Of a stretch of 20,718 bases of DNA, positions 6,855-14,531 are shown piece by piece. Position 1 is the first letter of the stretch; the number at the start of each line of letters is the position of its first letter. Source of the stretch: GCA-2688775 sp964524225 (lineage in GTDB: Archaea > Nanobdellota > Nanobdellia > Woesearchaeales > GW2011-AR4). The stretch covers positions 1 to 20,718 of the forward strand of contig CAZGEW010000017.1 of NCBI GenBank assembly GCA_964524225.1, given 5' to 3'. The notes under the pieces are model-generated. The model worked only from the letters and a program-made list of their open reading frames with translations, was not told the origin of the DNA and ran no database searches. Both the position numbers and the translations under genes were made by a program.

Positions 6855-7601
6855 ATGCGACTTACTCTAGCAGAACCAAGCTACTTAAAAGAAAGCATAT
6901 CAATCATCTCTGATTTAGTCAATGAAGCGAGATTTAAGATTACGCCTAATTCTATTGAGCTAGTAGCAATGGACCCTGCTAATGTAGCAATGGTAATTTT
7001 TAGATTATTGAGCAGCTTTTTTATAGAATATGATGTGAAGAAAGACACTGAAATAGCAATTAACTTAAGCAATTTGAAGCAAGTGCTCAGAAGAGCAAAT
7101 CCAAAAGATATACTTACTATGGAAATAGAGCCTGAAAATAGGCTAAAGATACAATTGAAAAGCGCAACTATCAGAACTTTTTATTTGCCATTAATTGAGC
7201 TAGAGGAAAAAGAACAAAAAGTGCCTGATTTGAAGTTTCCAATCACAATAAAAACATCATCCAGCATATTAAATGAAGCAATTGCTGACGTTGATGTTGT
7301 AGGGGAAAGTGTGGCATTTATTGCAGAGCCGAATAAATTTACATTGCAGGCAGAAGGTGACCTCAATCAAGCTAAGATAGAAATTAAAGAGGATGAAGAC
7401 ACAAAAGTAGCTGTAAGCAGCAATGATAAAATAAGGGCCAAATATAGCATTGAGTACTTGAAGAAGATGATTAATGGCTCTAAACTAAGTGATGAGGTCG
7501 TTATCCAATTCAATAAAGATTACCCTTTAAAGTTAGACTACAAGACAGTTGATAAATTAATGTTAAGTTTTATTCTGGCTCCAAGGGTAGAGAACGAATA
7601 A
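6855..7601 (+). CDS. pcn: DNA polymerase sliding clamp (PCNA)
   Basis: 248 residues, the standard size of archaeal PCNA. Diagnostic stretches are SIISDLVNEARFKITPNSIELVAMDPANVAMV at the N-terminus (14-45), the interdomain region after LPLIELEEKEQKVPDL (about 116-130), and YSIEYLKKMINGSKLSDEV with a C-terminal LDYKTVDKLMLSFILAPRVE, the LxYxxxxxxxLxFxLAPR end of the family. It forms a homotrimeric ring that tethers polymerases, FEN1, ligase and other partners to DNA. A single intact copy is seen here. The upstream gene lemA is divergent, and the next gene starts 49 bases downstream with its own TATA-like box, so PCNA may be monocistronic. Confidence 0.96.
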   Translation: MRLTLAEPSYLKESISIISDLVNEARFKITPNSIELVAMDPANVAMVIFRLLSSFFIEYDVKKDTEIAINLSNLKQVLRRANPKDILTMEIEPENRLKIQLKSATIRTFYLPLIELEEKEQKVPDLKFPITIKTSSSILNEAIADVDVVGESVAFIAEPNKFTLQAEGDLNQAKIEIKEDEDTKVAVSSNDKIRAKYSIEYLKKMINGSKLSDEVVIQFNKDYPLKLDYKTVDKLMLSFILAPRVENE

Positions 7602-7650
7602 CGCCAGGAATTTTTTTATAAGTTATGTTTTGGTATCTAAGTGATAACAA

Positions 7651-8010
7651 ATGAGTATAGATTCAATATTAAGTGATGATGAAAATTTTTTTAATATATA
7701 CGAAAAATATCCTCCTGTTAGAGATATAGTTAAAAATGCACAAAATAGGTATGGAGCTGACTGGGTAGAGAATGCTAGAGGCGAAGCTAAGGAGTATATT
7801 CAACAAAGTGGACTTGAAAAAGAAATCGTGAAGCTTTATTCCAACCAAAAACAAAGAGGAATTGAAACAAAAGCTCAAACTGCTACTACTGGAATGTTTA
7901 ATTCATTCTTTGAGGGTATTGGTAAATTATTTTCGAATCCAGTTGCCGTAACAGCAACTGCAGTAATCCTACTATCCATAGGGTATATTGCTTTACCACC
8001 TGCATATTAA
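7651..8010 (+). CDS. Small protein with C-terminal membrane anchor, unknown function
   Basis: 119 residues. The first 95 or so are soluble and mostly helical (SILSDDENFFNIYEKYPPV, then KNAQNRYGADWVENARGEAK), followed by a hydrophobic segment at about 97-114 (NPVAVTATAVILLSIGYIAL) and a four-residue tail. This is a tail-anchored topology with the soluble part presumably in the cytoplasm. No family is recognised. The start is supported by AAGTGAT about five bases before the ATG and by a TATA-like TTTATAAG at 7615-7622. It is on the same strand as PCNA but probably has its own promoter. Confidence 0.7.
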   Translation: MSIDSILSDDENFFNIYEKYPPVRDIVKNAQNRYGADWVENARGEAKEYIQQSGLEKEIVKLYSNQKQRGIETKAQTATTGMFNSFFEGIGKLFSNPVAVTATAVILLSIGYIALPPAY

Positions 8011-8268
8011 ATTCTATAGGAGTGTTTTTATGCAGACAGAAATTCCGAAAGTTAGATAAACCACCGCCTTTAACGTCAAAGAAAGTAAGCAGTGTTTTGT
8101 TATCTACTAGTTAGCAGATTTTATTTTGTGATCATTTTTTAATCGGTTATTGTTTATTTTATTGTTTTTTAGTTAATGTTCAATCGTTAATGGGATTTTT
8201 TATTGTTGATTGAGAGAATGATTCGGAGCAGCACCGTTACTTTTATAAATAACCCTTCTAAAAATTTC
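8011..8268. other. Non-coding interval
   Basis: No convincing gene. The first half (8025-8110) is slightly richer in GC and contains a seven-base inverted repeat, TAGATAA (8053-8059) with TTATCTA (8100-8106), that could close a stem over a 40-base loop. No tRNA cloverleaf and no C/D-box pair was found. The second half is a T-rich run with several ATTGTT-like words leading into the TATA box at 8242-8250. A 3' UTR structure of the preceding gene or a small RNA is possible but not demonstrated. Confidence 0.5.
8242..8250 (+). promoter_or_regulatory. TATA box deciding the start at 8269/8272
   Basis: TTTATAAAT lies inside the reading frame that could begin at TTG 8203 or ATG 8218. Its centre is 23-26 bases before the tandem ATGs at 8269 and 8272, which argues that the upstream codons are promoter DNA rather than coding. 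Confidence 0.55.
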
Positions 8269-8739
8269 ATGATGGAAAGTAAAGCCCACTCTTATTTAGT
8301 TGAATGGACTATAAATTTTATTAAAAACAAAGATATAGTTTCTAAGAAAATAGAAAATATAGAGAATGGAAAAGAGGGTTTTGATTTGTACATCAAATAT
8401 AAGGATAGAGAGCAGTACTTTCTAGTTACCCAAAATATTGTTGATTTTGATTTAATCCTACAAAAGATAAATAACAATACATATGTTAGCATAGTTACTT
8501 TGAATTCTAAAGAAAATTTTGATAGTTTAGTAAAAAATTGGAATAGGCTTATTAATTTTAAGTACCTAAACATAATCTTCGTTAATCCATTTTCACAACT
8601 TGACAAGAAATGGATAATATTTCCTTACACCCATCATAAAATATGCGATGAACCTTCGTTAAAGAATGGATTAAGGTCAATGTTTGAAATGGTTGAACCA
8701 ATTGACGAACAACAATTGGTTACACAAATTACAAGCTGA
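8269..8739 (+). CDS. Conserved-looking soluble protein, unknown function
   Basis: 156 residues from the tandem ATG at 8269. It is soluble with alternating helices and strands; notable blocks are GFDLYIKYKDREQYFLV (about 37-53), IVTLNSKENFDSLVKNW (about 73-89), and IIFVNPFSQLDKKWIIFPYTHHKICDE-type sequence (about 101-127), dense in aromatic and histidine residues. The FDLYIKYKDREQYF part vaguely recalls the beta-hairpin core of PD-(D/E)xK-fold proteins, but a full catalytic set is not evident. I do not recognise a named family. Upstream in-frame TTG 8203 and ATG 8218 would add up to 22 residues, but a TATA box falls inside that stretch. Its last 11 bases overlap the convergent SEC59-like gene. 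Confidence 0.7.
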   Translation: MMESKAHSYLVEWTINFIKNKDIVSKKIENIENGKEGFDLYIKYKDREQYFLVTQNIVDFDLILQKINNNTYVSIVTLNSKENFDSLVKNWNRLINFKYLNIIFVNPFSQLDKKWIIFPYTHHKICDEPSLKNGLRSMFEMVEPIDEQQLVTQITS

Positions 8740-9346
8740 ACAAAATAAGTTGCCCAATAAAACCAGAGAATATTGGTATAAGCAAATTATCATCAAGCTC
8801 ATCAACTAATGTTTCTGTTATTGTAGCTACAAATGACATGCTGATAACAATGTATATGTACCCAGGCAAGTTTACCAGCACAAAAAATCCAACGATAAAG
8901 TTTACAAATAATTCAGCAAAGAACCCCGCCCAAGTTTTGTTCCTGTAGATTAAAGTAGTGCCGTATCTTTTTCCAACTAAAGCTGCAATCATATCACCAA
9001 AGGTTGTCATTAGCAGAGCAGCTAATGCAACTTTATAATCGAAAACTGCAAGGGCGATAATAGTACCTGATAAGAAATAAATGACACCATACATTTTGTT
9101 TTGTTCTTTGGGCCTTATAAATTGTGAAAAAAATGGCACTTTCCAATTTAGTTCTAATCTAAAGTATTCCAAAATTAAGAATATAATCAATAAACCAACA
9201 AGGAAAAGCAAAGAAATCTGCTTTGCTAAAGTGATGTGATAGCCTACCTTTATAAGTTTATCCTGAATGACAAAATATATAACAAGAACAATCAAAATGG
9301 TTATATGTATCAGCTTTCTTCCTATTTCGTGAAATATGCCCCACAT
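8729..9346 (-). CDS. SEC59/dolichol-kinase-like (CTP-dependent) membrane kinase
   Basis: 205 residues with six to seven hydrophobic segments. The N-terminal EIGRKLIHI (7-15) is the E-x-x-RK-x-x-H motif of the dolichol kinase / phytol kinase / diacylglycerol kinase (SEC59, VTE5, DGK1) family. FGDMIAALVGKRYG (116-129), KTWAGFFAE (137-145) and ETLVDELDDNLLIPIFSG (178-195) match its conserved nucleotide-binding and acidic blocks. Members phosphorylate isoprenoid alcohols or diacylglycerol with CTP in the membrane. In an archaeon the likely substrates are dolichol or other isoprenoid alcohols for lipid or glycan synthesis (inference). The TATA box at 9368-9377 is centred 26-27 bases before the ATG, fitting a leaderless mRNA. 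Confidence 0.82.
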   Translation of the reverse strand: MWGIFHEIGRKLIHITILIVLVIYFVIQDKLIKVGYHITLAKQISLLFLVGLLIIFLILEYFRLELNWKVPFFSQFIRPKEQNKMYGVIYFLSGTIIALAVFDYKVALAALLMTTFGDMIAALVGKRYGTTLIYRNKTWAGFFAELFVNFIVGFFVLVNLPGYIYIVISMSFVATITETLVDELDDNLLIPIFSGFIGQLILFSL

Positions 9347-9367
9347 AACTATAACTTAATGTAAAGG

Positions 9368-9377
9368 TTATAAATAA
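9368..9377 (-). promoter_or_regulatory. TATA box of the SEC59-like gene
   Basis: Minus-strand TTATTTATAA preceded by AAAG. The centre is 26-27 bases upstream of ATG 9346. Confidence 0.6.
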
Positions 9378-9392
9378 CTTTCTATAAGATTA

Positions 9393-10121
9393 TTAGAAAA
9401 ATTTGAAACCTTTGCTTTCCTTTGTACCTATTATTCCACCTTCTACTATTTTGAATAAAATCTCTTTCTCTGCCTCGATACTGCGATGTTTTCTGAGTAT
9501 TGCCCTACGATTACCATTTGGTGTTATTTGCAGCTCTATCAAACATTTACTGCCATACTTTAATATATCGCCTCCTACAATATTTACTTTATCTCTATTA
9601 TCAAAATCAGTATAGACTTGGTTAGTTATAAGTACTGGAATTTTTTTGTTTCGTGTTATTTCTGTAAGATAAGATATCTGCTTTCCGAGTTCAATATTTA
9701 CTTCGTGTATATCTTCATTTTTGCTGAGTTCTAGCCTATAGAGCATAGCTATTGTATCAACGATAATCAGTCCAACTTTATCATTAATAATCTCCTTTAG
9801 TTTTTCAAAAGATTTTTTCTGCTCTGCAAAACTTGTCGGCTTCAAAAAGATAATATTGTCAAGTATTTTAATATAGTCTTGGGTTATATGCGAGCTTATC
9901 TGTTTCAATCTCTCTAGGGAAAAACCACCTTCAGTATCAACATAGACAACCTTTTTCCCGTTTCTAGCAACATTAATACCGCAAAGCAAGCACAATACTG
10001 TTTTGCCAGAGCCTGCAGGACCGTATATTGTAGTTACTATATCTTTCTCATAGCCACCACCAAGCATAACATCAAGTATTTTGCTTCCTGTAGGTAACTT
10101 ATTATCTGTAATTTCTTCCAT
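9393..10121 (-). CDS. radB: RadB recombinase-like ATPase
   Basis: 242 residues, close to archaeal RadB and clearly shorter than RadA (no N-terminal HhH domain). Walker A is GPAGSGKT (34-41); Walker B is VGLIIVDTIAML with Asp122. KLPTGSKILDVMLGGGYEKD (8-27) is the RecA-family lead-in. ITNQVYTDF (165-173) corresponds to the sensor region, and RRAILRKHRS (205-214) to the C-terminal strand found in RadA/RadB. RadB is a RadA paralogue assisting homologous recombination, reported to interact with Hjc; an Hjc homologue is encoded about 4 kb away in this window. A TATA box 27 bases upstream of the ATG suggests a leaderless transcript. Confidence 0.9.
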   Translation of the reverse strand: MEEITDNKLPTGSKILDVMLGGGYEKDIVTTIYGPAGSGKTVLCLLCGINVARNGKKVVYVDTEGGFSLERLKQISSHITQDYIKILDNIIFLKPTSFAEQKKSFEKLKEIINDKVGLIIVDTIAMLYRLELSKNEDIHEVNIELGKQISYLTEITRNKKIPVLITNQVYTDFDNRDKVNIVGGDILKYGSKCLIELQITPNGNRRAILRKHRSIEAEKEILFKIVEGGIIGTKESKGFKFF

Positions 10122-10143
10122 TATGGTAGGCTAATAATACAAC

Positions 10144-10153
10144 TATTATTAAA
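10144..10153 (-). promoter_or_regulatory. TATA box of radB
   Basis: Minus-strand TTTAATAATA, centred about 27 bases before ATG 10121. It lies between radB and the stop of the upstream membrane-protein gene at 10163. Confidence 0.55.
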
Positions 10154-10162
10154 TTTACTCTT

Positions 10163-10735
10163 TTAAAACTGCTTGTCCTTCTTGAATAAGAGTAATCCAA
10201 TAAATGTGAGTGAACCAAAGCTATTAAAAATCAAATCAAGAATTGCATTATTCCATTCTCCTTCATCACCTAATCCATAGAATAAAAAGCCATCACCTAA
10301 ACCTAGAACATAATACCCTAACCACTCTATGATTTCCCCAACTGCACCAACACCAATGGAAAAGAACACTAATAAAATAGCACGTTTCATCTTGCTTAAT
10401 CTCTCATTAAATAATCTATCTGTGATTAATGTAATTGTAAATCCACTAACAAAATGCATGTAATGATCAAATCTAATTCCTAGTGGTCTAGTTGCATAAA
10501 GTCCGAGAGTATGCAAAATTAATGCAAATATAAAGAAAGAATAACTCATATAATCCTGATTCAACTTATTATAGAGCTTATAAAAAACTATAATAGCACT
10601 AATAGACAAAATAGCATCAATAAACAACCCTAATCTCATTATATTTTTAATAGCCAAGATTAGCAAAATAATAAATGCAATTATTGTCAATATATTCTTG
10701 AATTTTTTATCTTTATTTTTATTTATTTTTAACAT
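10163..10735 (-). CDS. DUF2238/YjdF-like multispanning membrane protein
   Basis: 190 residues from ATG 10735, with five to six hydrophobic segments. FDHYMHFVSGFTITLI, then GAVGEIIEWLGYY and, near the end, NNAILDLIFNSFGSLTFIG follow the DUF2238/YjdF pattern: a histidine in an early helix, E-x-x-E in the middle, and D-x-x-x-N in the last helix. These are conserved polar residues within membrane segments, suggesting an intramembrane site, but no activity is established. A GTG at 10759 would add eight residues; it lies only about six bases from the TATA-like AAAATTTAAT (10761-10770), whereas ATG 10735 lies about 30 bases from it, so the ATG is preferred. It shares a divergent promoter region with the next gene. 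Confidence 0.75.
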   Translation of the reverse strand: MLKINKNKDKKFKNILTIIAFIILLILAIKNIMRLGLFIDAILSISAIIVFYKLYNKLNQDYMSYSFFIFALILHTLGLYATRPLGIRFDHYMHFVSGFTITLITDRLFNERLSKMKRAILLVFFSIGVGAVGEIIEWLGYYVLGLGDGFLFYGLGDEGEWNNAILDLIFNSFGSLTFIGLLLFKKDKQF

Positions 10736-10759
10736 TGTTTGTATATGTGCTATATTCAC

Positions 10760-10824
10760 TATTAAATTTTTTGGTAAAGTAGTTAAGAAAACTTTTAATA
10801 GCCAATTAGGTTACTAAACTCAAA
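10760..10824. promoter_or_regulatory. Divergent promoter region
   Basis: Minus-strand TATA-like AAAATTTAAT at 10761-10770 for the DUF2238-like gene, and plus-strand TTTTAATAG at 10793-10801, centred about 28 bases before ATG 10825, for the DUF4190-like gene. The two boxes are about 30 bases apart, so the two promoters may compete. Confidence 0.5.
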
Positions 10825-11115
10825 ATGGAGATAATAAAAAAATCAAAATCAACAGCAATAGCATCCTTCATATTAGGTTTAACTTTTTGGATACCATTAC
10901 TTAACTTAATCTTTGGTGCTCTAGCTATTTATATTGGTATAAAGTCTTTAATTAATATAAGGAGAAATTCATCCAAATATGGTGGAAAGACATTTGCTAT
11001 AGCTGGGATAGTTCTTGGGGGGATGGTATATGTAACTTATTTTATAGGATTTAGTATGTGTTTATTAGGCTACAAAGACATCTGCAAAGCTATGGGTTTG
11101 TCTTTCTTAGCTTGA
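10825..11115 (+). CDS. DUF4190-like small membrane protein
   Basis: 96 residues with two main hydrophobic segments (about 10-40 and 55-80). It follows the DUF4190 pattern: an N-terminal STAIASFILGLTFWIPLLN, then ALAIYIGIKSLINI, and the turn GGKTFAIAGIVLGG (50-63), which resembles the GxxxAxAGIxLG repeat of that family. Two cysteines close to the C-terminus (CLLGYKDIC) could form a disulfide if exported. Function unknown. A TATA box about 28 bases upstream of the ATG suggests a leaderless transcript. The 117-base gap to the glycosyltransferase gene contains further TATA-like sequence, so it is probably not in the same operon. Confidence 0.7.
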   Translation: MEIIKKSKSTAIASFILGLTFWIPLLNLIFGALAIYIGIKSLINIRRNSSKYGGKTFAIAGIVLGGMVYVTYFIGFSMCLLGYKDICKAMGLSFLA

Positions 11116-11232
11116 TTTTTACAAAATTTAGTAGAAATATTTAAAAACATCATACAATAGTTTTAAATATTATAATCTTAGTCAGCTTATTAAAGCGTAG
11201 ATTTTTGGGAAAAAGCTATTATGTGAAGTAAA

Positions 11233-12585
11233 ATGAGTTTAATTGAAATATTAGGACATTACAATAATGAATATATCCAATGGATTAATGAATTTTTCTT
11301 ATGGTATAATTCAATAGGGCGAAAAATATTAGATTTTTTTCATGTAATATTTGAAAATTTATTTGATGTCTTACTCTTTATTGCTTTTTTAATATCTATT
11401 CTTTATTTTATAATGTCCCTCTATACTATTTTCAAGAAGCGAGAACAAAAGGAGCAATATATTGAGACTGAGGAGCCACCATTTGTTACAGTTCAAATTC
11501 CAACTTTTAACGAGCTTGCAGCTATAAGATGTGCTAAAAGCTGTTTAAATTTTAACTATCCAAAAGATAGGTATGAAATAATTATAGGAGATGACAGCAA
11601 CAAGCCAGAGATTTCAAAAAAATTGCAAGAATTTGCAAATGAGCATAATATTGTTAAAGTAATAAAGAGAGAAACAAATGAAGGGTACAAACCGGGTAAC
11701 CTTAATAATATGCTAAGGCATTCAAAAGGTGAAATTCTTGTAATATTTGATTCTGATTTTGTGCCATCAGAAGATTTCTTAGTAAAGATAGTAAAGCCAT
11801 TTATGAAAGACAAGGGAATAGCTGGAGTGCAAGCAAGATGGAAACTGCTGAACCCAAACCAAAATATGGTTTCTGCATTGGGAGCAACCATAATTTTAAT
11901 TTACCATCATATAACAATTCCATTTATTCACAAAAGAAGAAAAATTACATTTCTTTGTGGTTCAGCAGAGGCTGTTAGAAAAAGTGCCTTGCTTGAGTTA
12001 GGTGGATGGGAAAATGGCAACTTGACAGAAGATATTGAGCTTTCTTTAAGGTTGATTGAAAGGGGTTACAAGATAGAGTACCTTGGTGATTTGGAATGTG
12101 CTAGCGAAGTTCCTTACACTATTAAAGACTTATACAAGCAGCAGATGAGATGGGCTTATGGAGTTATCTCTTCTTGGAAAAAGCACTTCAAAGCAATAGT
12201 TAACAATAAAAATCTTAATATCGTGGACAAATTGTACATGGGGGTTATTTTTTGTAGTGGCTATTTACTTTCTGTGCTATTGGCTGGACTTTTTATAACA
12301 GGAACACTAAGCTTTATTACACATGCACCAGCTCCAATAGACTGGGGAAGGTTCTTTTATGAATTAATTAGAAATATTATTTTAACAAGCGGATTAATCA
12401 TTTCCAGCATTGTGGCACTTATAAAGGCAAATAAAGCAAAGTTGACTTTACCAATGATTGTTTCATCTTTTAGTTATGGCTTAGTTGTTACTTATTATGT
12501 TAATGTAGGTATTTTTAAAGCATTTACTAAAACCCCAATGGAGTGGTACATGCTAAATAAACAAGGAAATAAAATTGACTATTGA
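11233..12585 (+). CDS. Membrane processive glycosyltransferase, family 2 (cellulose-synthase-like)
   Basis: 450 residues. An N-terminal membrane helix (about 44-67) precedes a GT-A domain with IIGDDS (117-122; UDP-sugar contacts), IFDSDF (171-176; metal-binding DxD), TED (265-267; catalytic base) and QQMRW (303-307; the QxxRW motif of processive enzymes). Three to four hydrophobic segments follow (about 328-440). This is the arrangement of cellulose, hyaluronan and poly-N-acetylglucosamine synthases, which polymerise sugar on the cytoplasmic side and export the chain. All catalytic motifs are intact. It overlaps or abuts a second glycosyltransferase of the same type, so the pair probably makes a surface polysaccharide; the sugar cannot be read from sequence. 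GTGAAG a few bases before the ATG may serve as a weak Shine-Dalgarno site. Confidence 0.88.
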   Translation: MSLIEILGHYNNEYIQWINEFFLWYNSIGRKILDFFHVIFENLFDVLLFIAFLISILYFIMSLYTIFKKREQKEQYIETEEPPFVTVQIPTFNELAAIRCAKSCLNFNYPKDRYEIIIGDDSNKPEISKKLQEFANEHNIVKVIKRETNEGYKPGNLNNMLRHSKGEILVIFDSDFVPSEDFLVKIVKPFMKDKGIAGVQARWKLLNPNQNMVSALGATIILIYHHITIPFIHKRRKITFLCGSAEAVRKSALLELGGWENGNLTEDIELSLRLIERGYKIEYLGDLECASEVPYTIKDLYKQQMRWAYGVISSWKKHFKAIVNNKNLNIVDKLYMGVIFCSGYLLSVLLAGLFITGTLSFITHAPAPIDWGRFFYELIRNIILTSGLIISSIVALIKANKAKLTLPMIVSSFSYGLVVTYYVNVGIFKAFTKTPMEWYMLNKQGNKIDY

Positions 12586-13826
12586 AATTGGAAAATATAA
12601 TAATGTCCATGGCTAGTATCATATTTGGGATTTTATTCACGTTTTTACTTATTATTCTGATTGTTTTTATAATTTCTCGATTTATTAGGAGGGAGTATGT
12701 TAATTTTGAACCTAAGGTGAGTGTCCTTACACCAGCTTATAATGAAGAAAAGAACATAGGAGAGTGTATCCAGTCTATTTTTGATTCAAATTACCCAAAA
12801 AATAAAATTGAAGTAATTGTCGTTGACGATGGTTCAATAGATAAAACATTAGGTATAGTTAAAAAATTTAAGAATGTAAAACTCATAAAACAGAATCATT
12901 TAGGAAAAGTTGAAGCTCTAAACAATGGAACTTTAAATTCCTCGTATGAGTATGTACTAACAATTGATGCTGATACGACGCTTCATAAGGATTGTATAAG
13001 AGAGCTCGTCAAACCGTTTTCTGATGCTTCTGTGGGAGCAACTACGGGAAATAATAACGTGAAAAATAAAGGCTCGTTCGTTTCTATCTTTCAAACTATT
13101 GAATATCATTTCAGCAACCTAATACGAAATGGTTTTTCTACTACATTCAACAATGGCATTTGGTTTTCTGGCTCAATCGCATGTTACAAAAAATCTGTAC
13201 TTAAAAAAGTGGGTTATTTTAAGAAAGATACTATGGCAGAAGACCAAGACATAGCTCTGGAAATTAAAAGAAATGGGTATAAAACTATTAATGTATCAAC
13301 TGCAACAGCGTATACTATAGTACCAATAAAATTAAAAGAATTATATAAGCAACGCAATAGGTGGTGGATTGGTACACTTCAAGCAATTTTTAAGAATAGG
13401 AGTTTAGTTTATGATAAAACATCTCCGTCAATATGGTTTTTGTATTTTAATCAAATTTGGTGGTCTTTCTATGCTTTTTTATATTTGCCAATAATTATAT
13501 ATCAAATCAACTACTGGATGCCTCACTCAACAATTAGTGGGTATATAACCTATTTTTTCAGATGGTTTAGTTTGGTTGGTCCAGCATATGTCATTTATAA
13601 AATCCCAGAATGGGGCGTATCCACGTATTATATTTTTGGAGTGATGTCTGGTATAGTAACAGCTATCTTAGCTATTTCAGCATTAAGAATGTTTAAAGAA
13701 AAAATCACAGTTGAGCATGCATTCGCAATATTTTTCTACTTTCCTTATACAATTTTCCTAAATTTAATGATTCTTATTAGTATAATTAGAACCCCATTCT
13801 GGAAAAAAAGCTTTTATCTAAAATGA
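12582..13826 (+). CDS. Membrane glycosyltransferase, family 2 (processive type), second of a pair
   Basis: 414 residues if TTG 12582 is the start (TTGA overlaps the upstream TGA); ATG 12603 is an alternative that loses seven residues and I cannot decide between them. One N-terminal membrane helix (about 12-32) is followed by a GT-A domain with TPAYNEEKNI (50-59), VVDDGS (80-85), DAD (129-131), AEDQD (219-223) and QRNRW (257-261), then three to four C-terminal membrane segments. The motif set is complete. It is only distantly similar to its neighbour, so this is an old pair rather than a recent duplication. Coupled translation suggests a shared pathway, for example one enzyme making the backbone and the other acting on the same polymer (inference). 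Confidence 0.88.
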   Translation: MKLENIIMSMASIIFGILFTFLLIILIVFIISRFIRREYVNFEPKVSVLTPAYNEEKNIGECIQSIFDSNYPKNKIEVIVVDDGSIDKTLGIVKKFKNVKLIKQNHLGKVEALNNGTLNSSYEYVLTIDADTTLHKDCIRELVKPFSDASVGATTGNNNVKNKGSFVSIFQTIEYHFSNLIRNGFSTTFNNGIWFSGSIACYKKSVLKKVGYFKKDTMAEDQDIALEIKRNGYKTINVSTATAYTIVPIKLKELYKQRNRWWIGTLQAIFKNRSLVYDKTSPSIWFLYFNQIWWSFYAFLYLPIIIYQINYWMPHSTISGYITYFFRWFSLVGPAYVIYKIPEWGVSTYYIFGVMSGIVTAILAISALRMFKEKITVEHAFAIFFYFPYTIFLNLMILISIIRTPFWKKSFYLK

Positions 13827-14015
13827 ATCTTCATTTTTTATATCGATAAAATCTCCTAATGTAAGACCTTCGTCTTCTCTTTTTTTATTTTGAATTTTTC
13901 AACATGCTCTTCAACCAACCTCAACCCCCATAATTTTTCTAGTTTTTTTGCTAGAGATAATGAAGGACTTAATGTACCAGTCTCAATTTTATGAATTATA
14001 AAGGAATTAAATAAA
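13818..14015 (-). pseudogene. Remnant of archaeal MBF1 (multiprotein bridging factor 1-like HTH protein)
   Basis: Translating the minus strand gives IIHKIETGTLSPSLSLAKKL, then EKLWGLRLVEEHVEKFKIKK, which is the second half of the HTH_3 domain and the linker of archaeal MBF1. The frame then hits TAG at 13856-13858. A shift at the seven-T run 13880-13886 restores the expected C-terminus, EDEGLTLGDFIDIKNEDSF, ending at TAG 13818-13820. Upstream the first HTH helices are shortened and scrambled (LSLSLLFNSF), and the N-terminal zinc ribbon is absent; I see no start codon. So the 5' half is lost and the 3' half frameshifted. The last bases overlap the end of the glycosyltransferase gene. It explains most of an otherwise empty 286-base gap. 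Confidence 0.75.
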
Positions 14016-14061
14016 AGACTCAAAGAAAGTATCCTAAAAGTAAAATTGATACAACAAAAGG

Positions 14062-14105
14062 TTTTAATAATCTAGAAAATTTAACAGCAAAGCTGTTAAA
14101 TTTTC
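14062..14105 (+). promoter_or_regulatory. hjc promoter with a perfect palindrome (possible operator or terminator)
   Basis: TATA-like TTTTAATAA at 14062-14070 predicts transcription start near 14092. The perfect palindrome GAAAATTTAACAGC-AAA-GCTGTTAAATTTTC covers 14075-14105 (14-base arms, three-base spacer) and so straddles the predicted start. A related, slightly imperfect palindrome occurs at 6143-6176. A regulator binding here would block hjc transcription; alternatively, as RNA, it may be a terminator hairpin. Confidence 0.55.
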
Positions 14106-14112
14106 ATAAAAA

Positions 14113-14505
14113 ATGTTAGTAAAAACTAAAGGTTATAAAGCTGAAATAGAACTATTGCACTTGTTTTGGTCTAGAAGATGGTCTTGTTTAAGATGCGCAG
14201 GTTCTGGCTCTATGAAATATCCAGGACCAGATTTAATTGTGGGCAATAAGGAAAAAAATAGGAGGCTAGCTATTGAATGCAAATCAACAAAAAGCAAAAA
14301 GAAATATCTTGACAAACACGATGTAGAGCAGCTCAAAGAGTTTTGTAATATTTTTGGTGCTGAACCATGGTTTGCTGTAAGATTTTCAAGGATGAGTTGG
14401 CTTTTCTTGAGTTTAGAGGACATTGAAAAAACAGAAAATGGCTATGTTATAGATACAAAAGTTGCAGAGAGAAGGGGTTTATTATTGGATGAATTGATAA
14501 AATAG
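14113..14505 (+). CDS. hjc: Holliday junction resolvase, archaeal Hjc type
   Basis: 130 residues, usual for Hjc. The active-site set is complete: Glu11 in KGYKAEIEL, Asp40 in GPDLIVG, and Glu55/Lys57 in AIECK, the PD-(D/E)xK nuclease signature. RCAGSGS (27-33) matches the conserved R-x-AGS loop, and FGAEPWFAVRFSRMSWLFL (81-99) matches the dimer-interface strands. Hjc cuts four-way DNA junctions symmetrically during recombination and fork repair. The ATG at 14113 is the only sensible start, about eight bases after a perfect palindrome. Twenty-six bases downstream comes aIF5B on the same strand, an arrangement that allows cotranscription. Confidence 0.93.
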   Translation: MLVKTKGYKAEIELLHLFWSRRWSCLRCAGSGSMKYPGPDLIVGNKEKNRRLAIECKSTKSKKKYLDKHDVEQLKEFCNIFGAEPWFAVRFSRMSWLFLSLEDIEKTENGYVIDTKVAERRGLLLDELIK

Positions 14506-14531
14506 TTGATTTTTAGAATAAAAACATCAAA

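Noticed and set aside
8025..8110. Possible tRNA or C/D-box small RNA
   Set aside because: No T-loop GTTCRA motif, no cloverleaf stems and no paired C and D boxes; only a seven-base inverted repeat.
8203..8268. N-terminal extension of the unknown protein from TTG 8203 or ATG 8218
   Set aside because: A TATA box at 8242-8250 lies within it with correct spacing to the tandem ATGs at 8269/8272.
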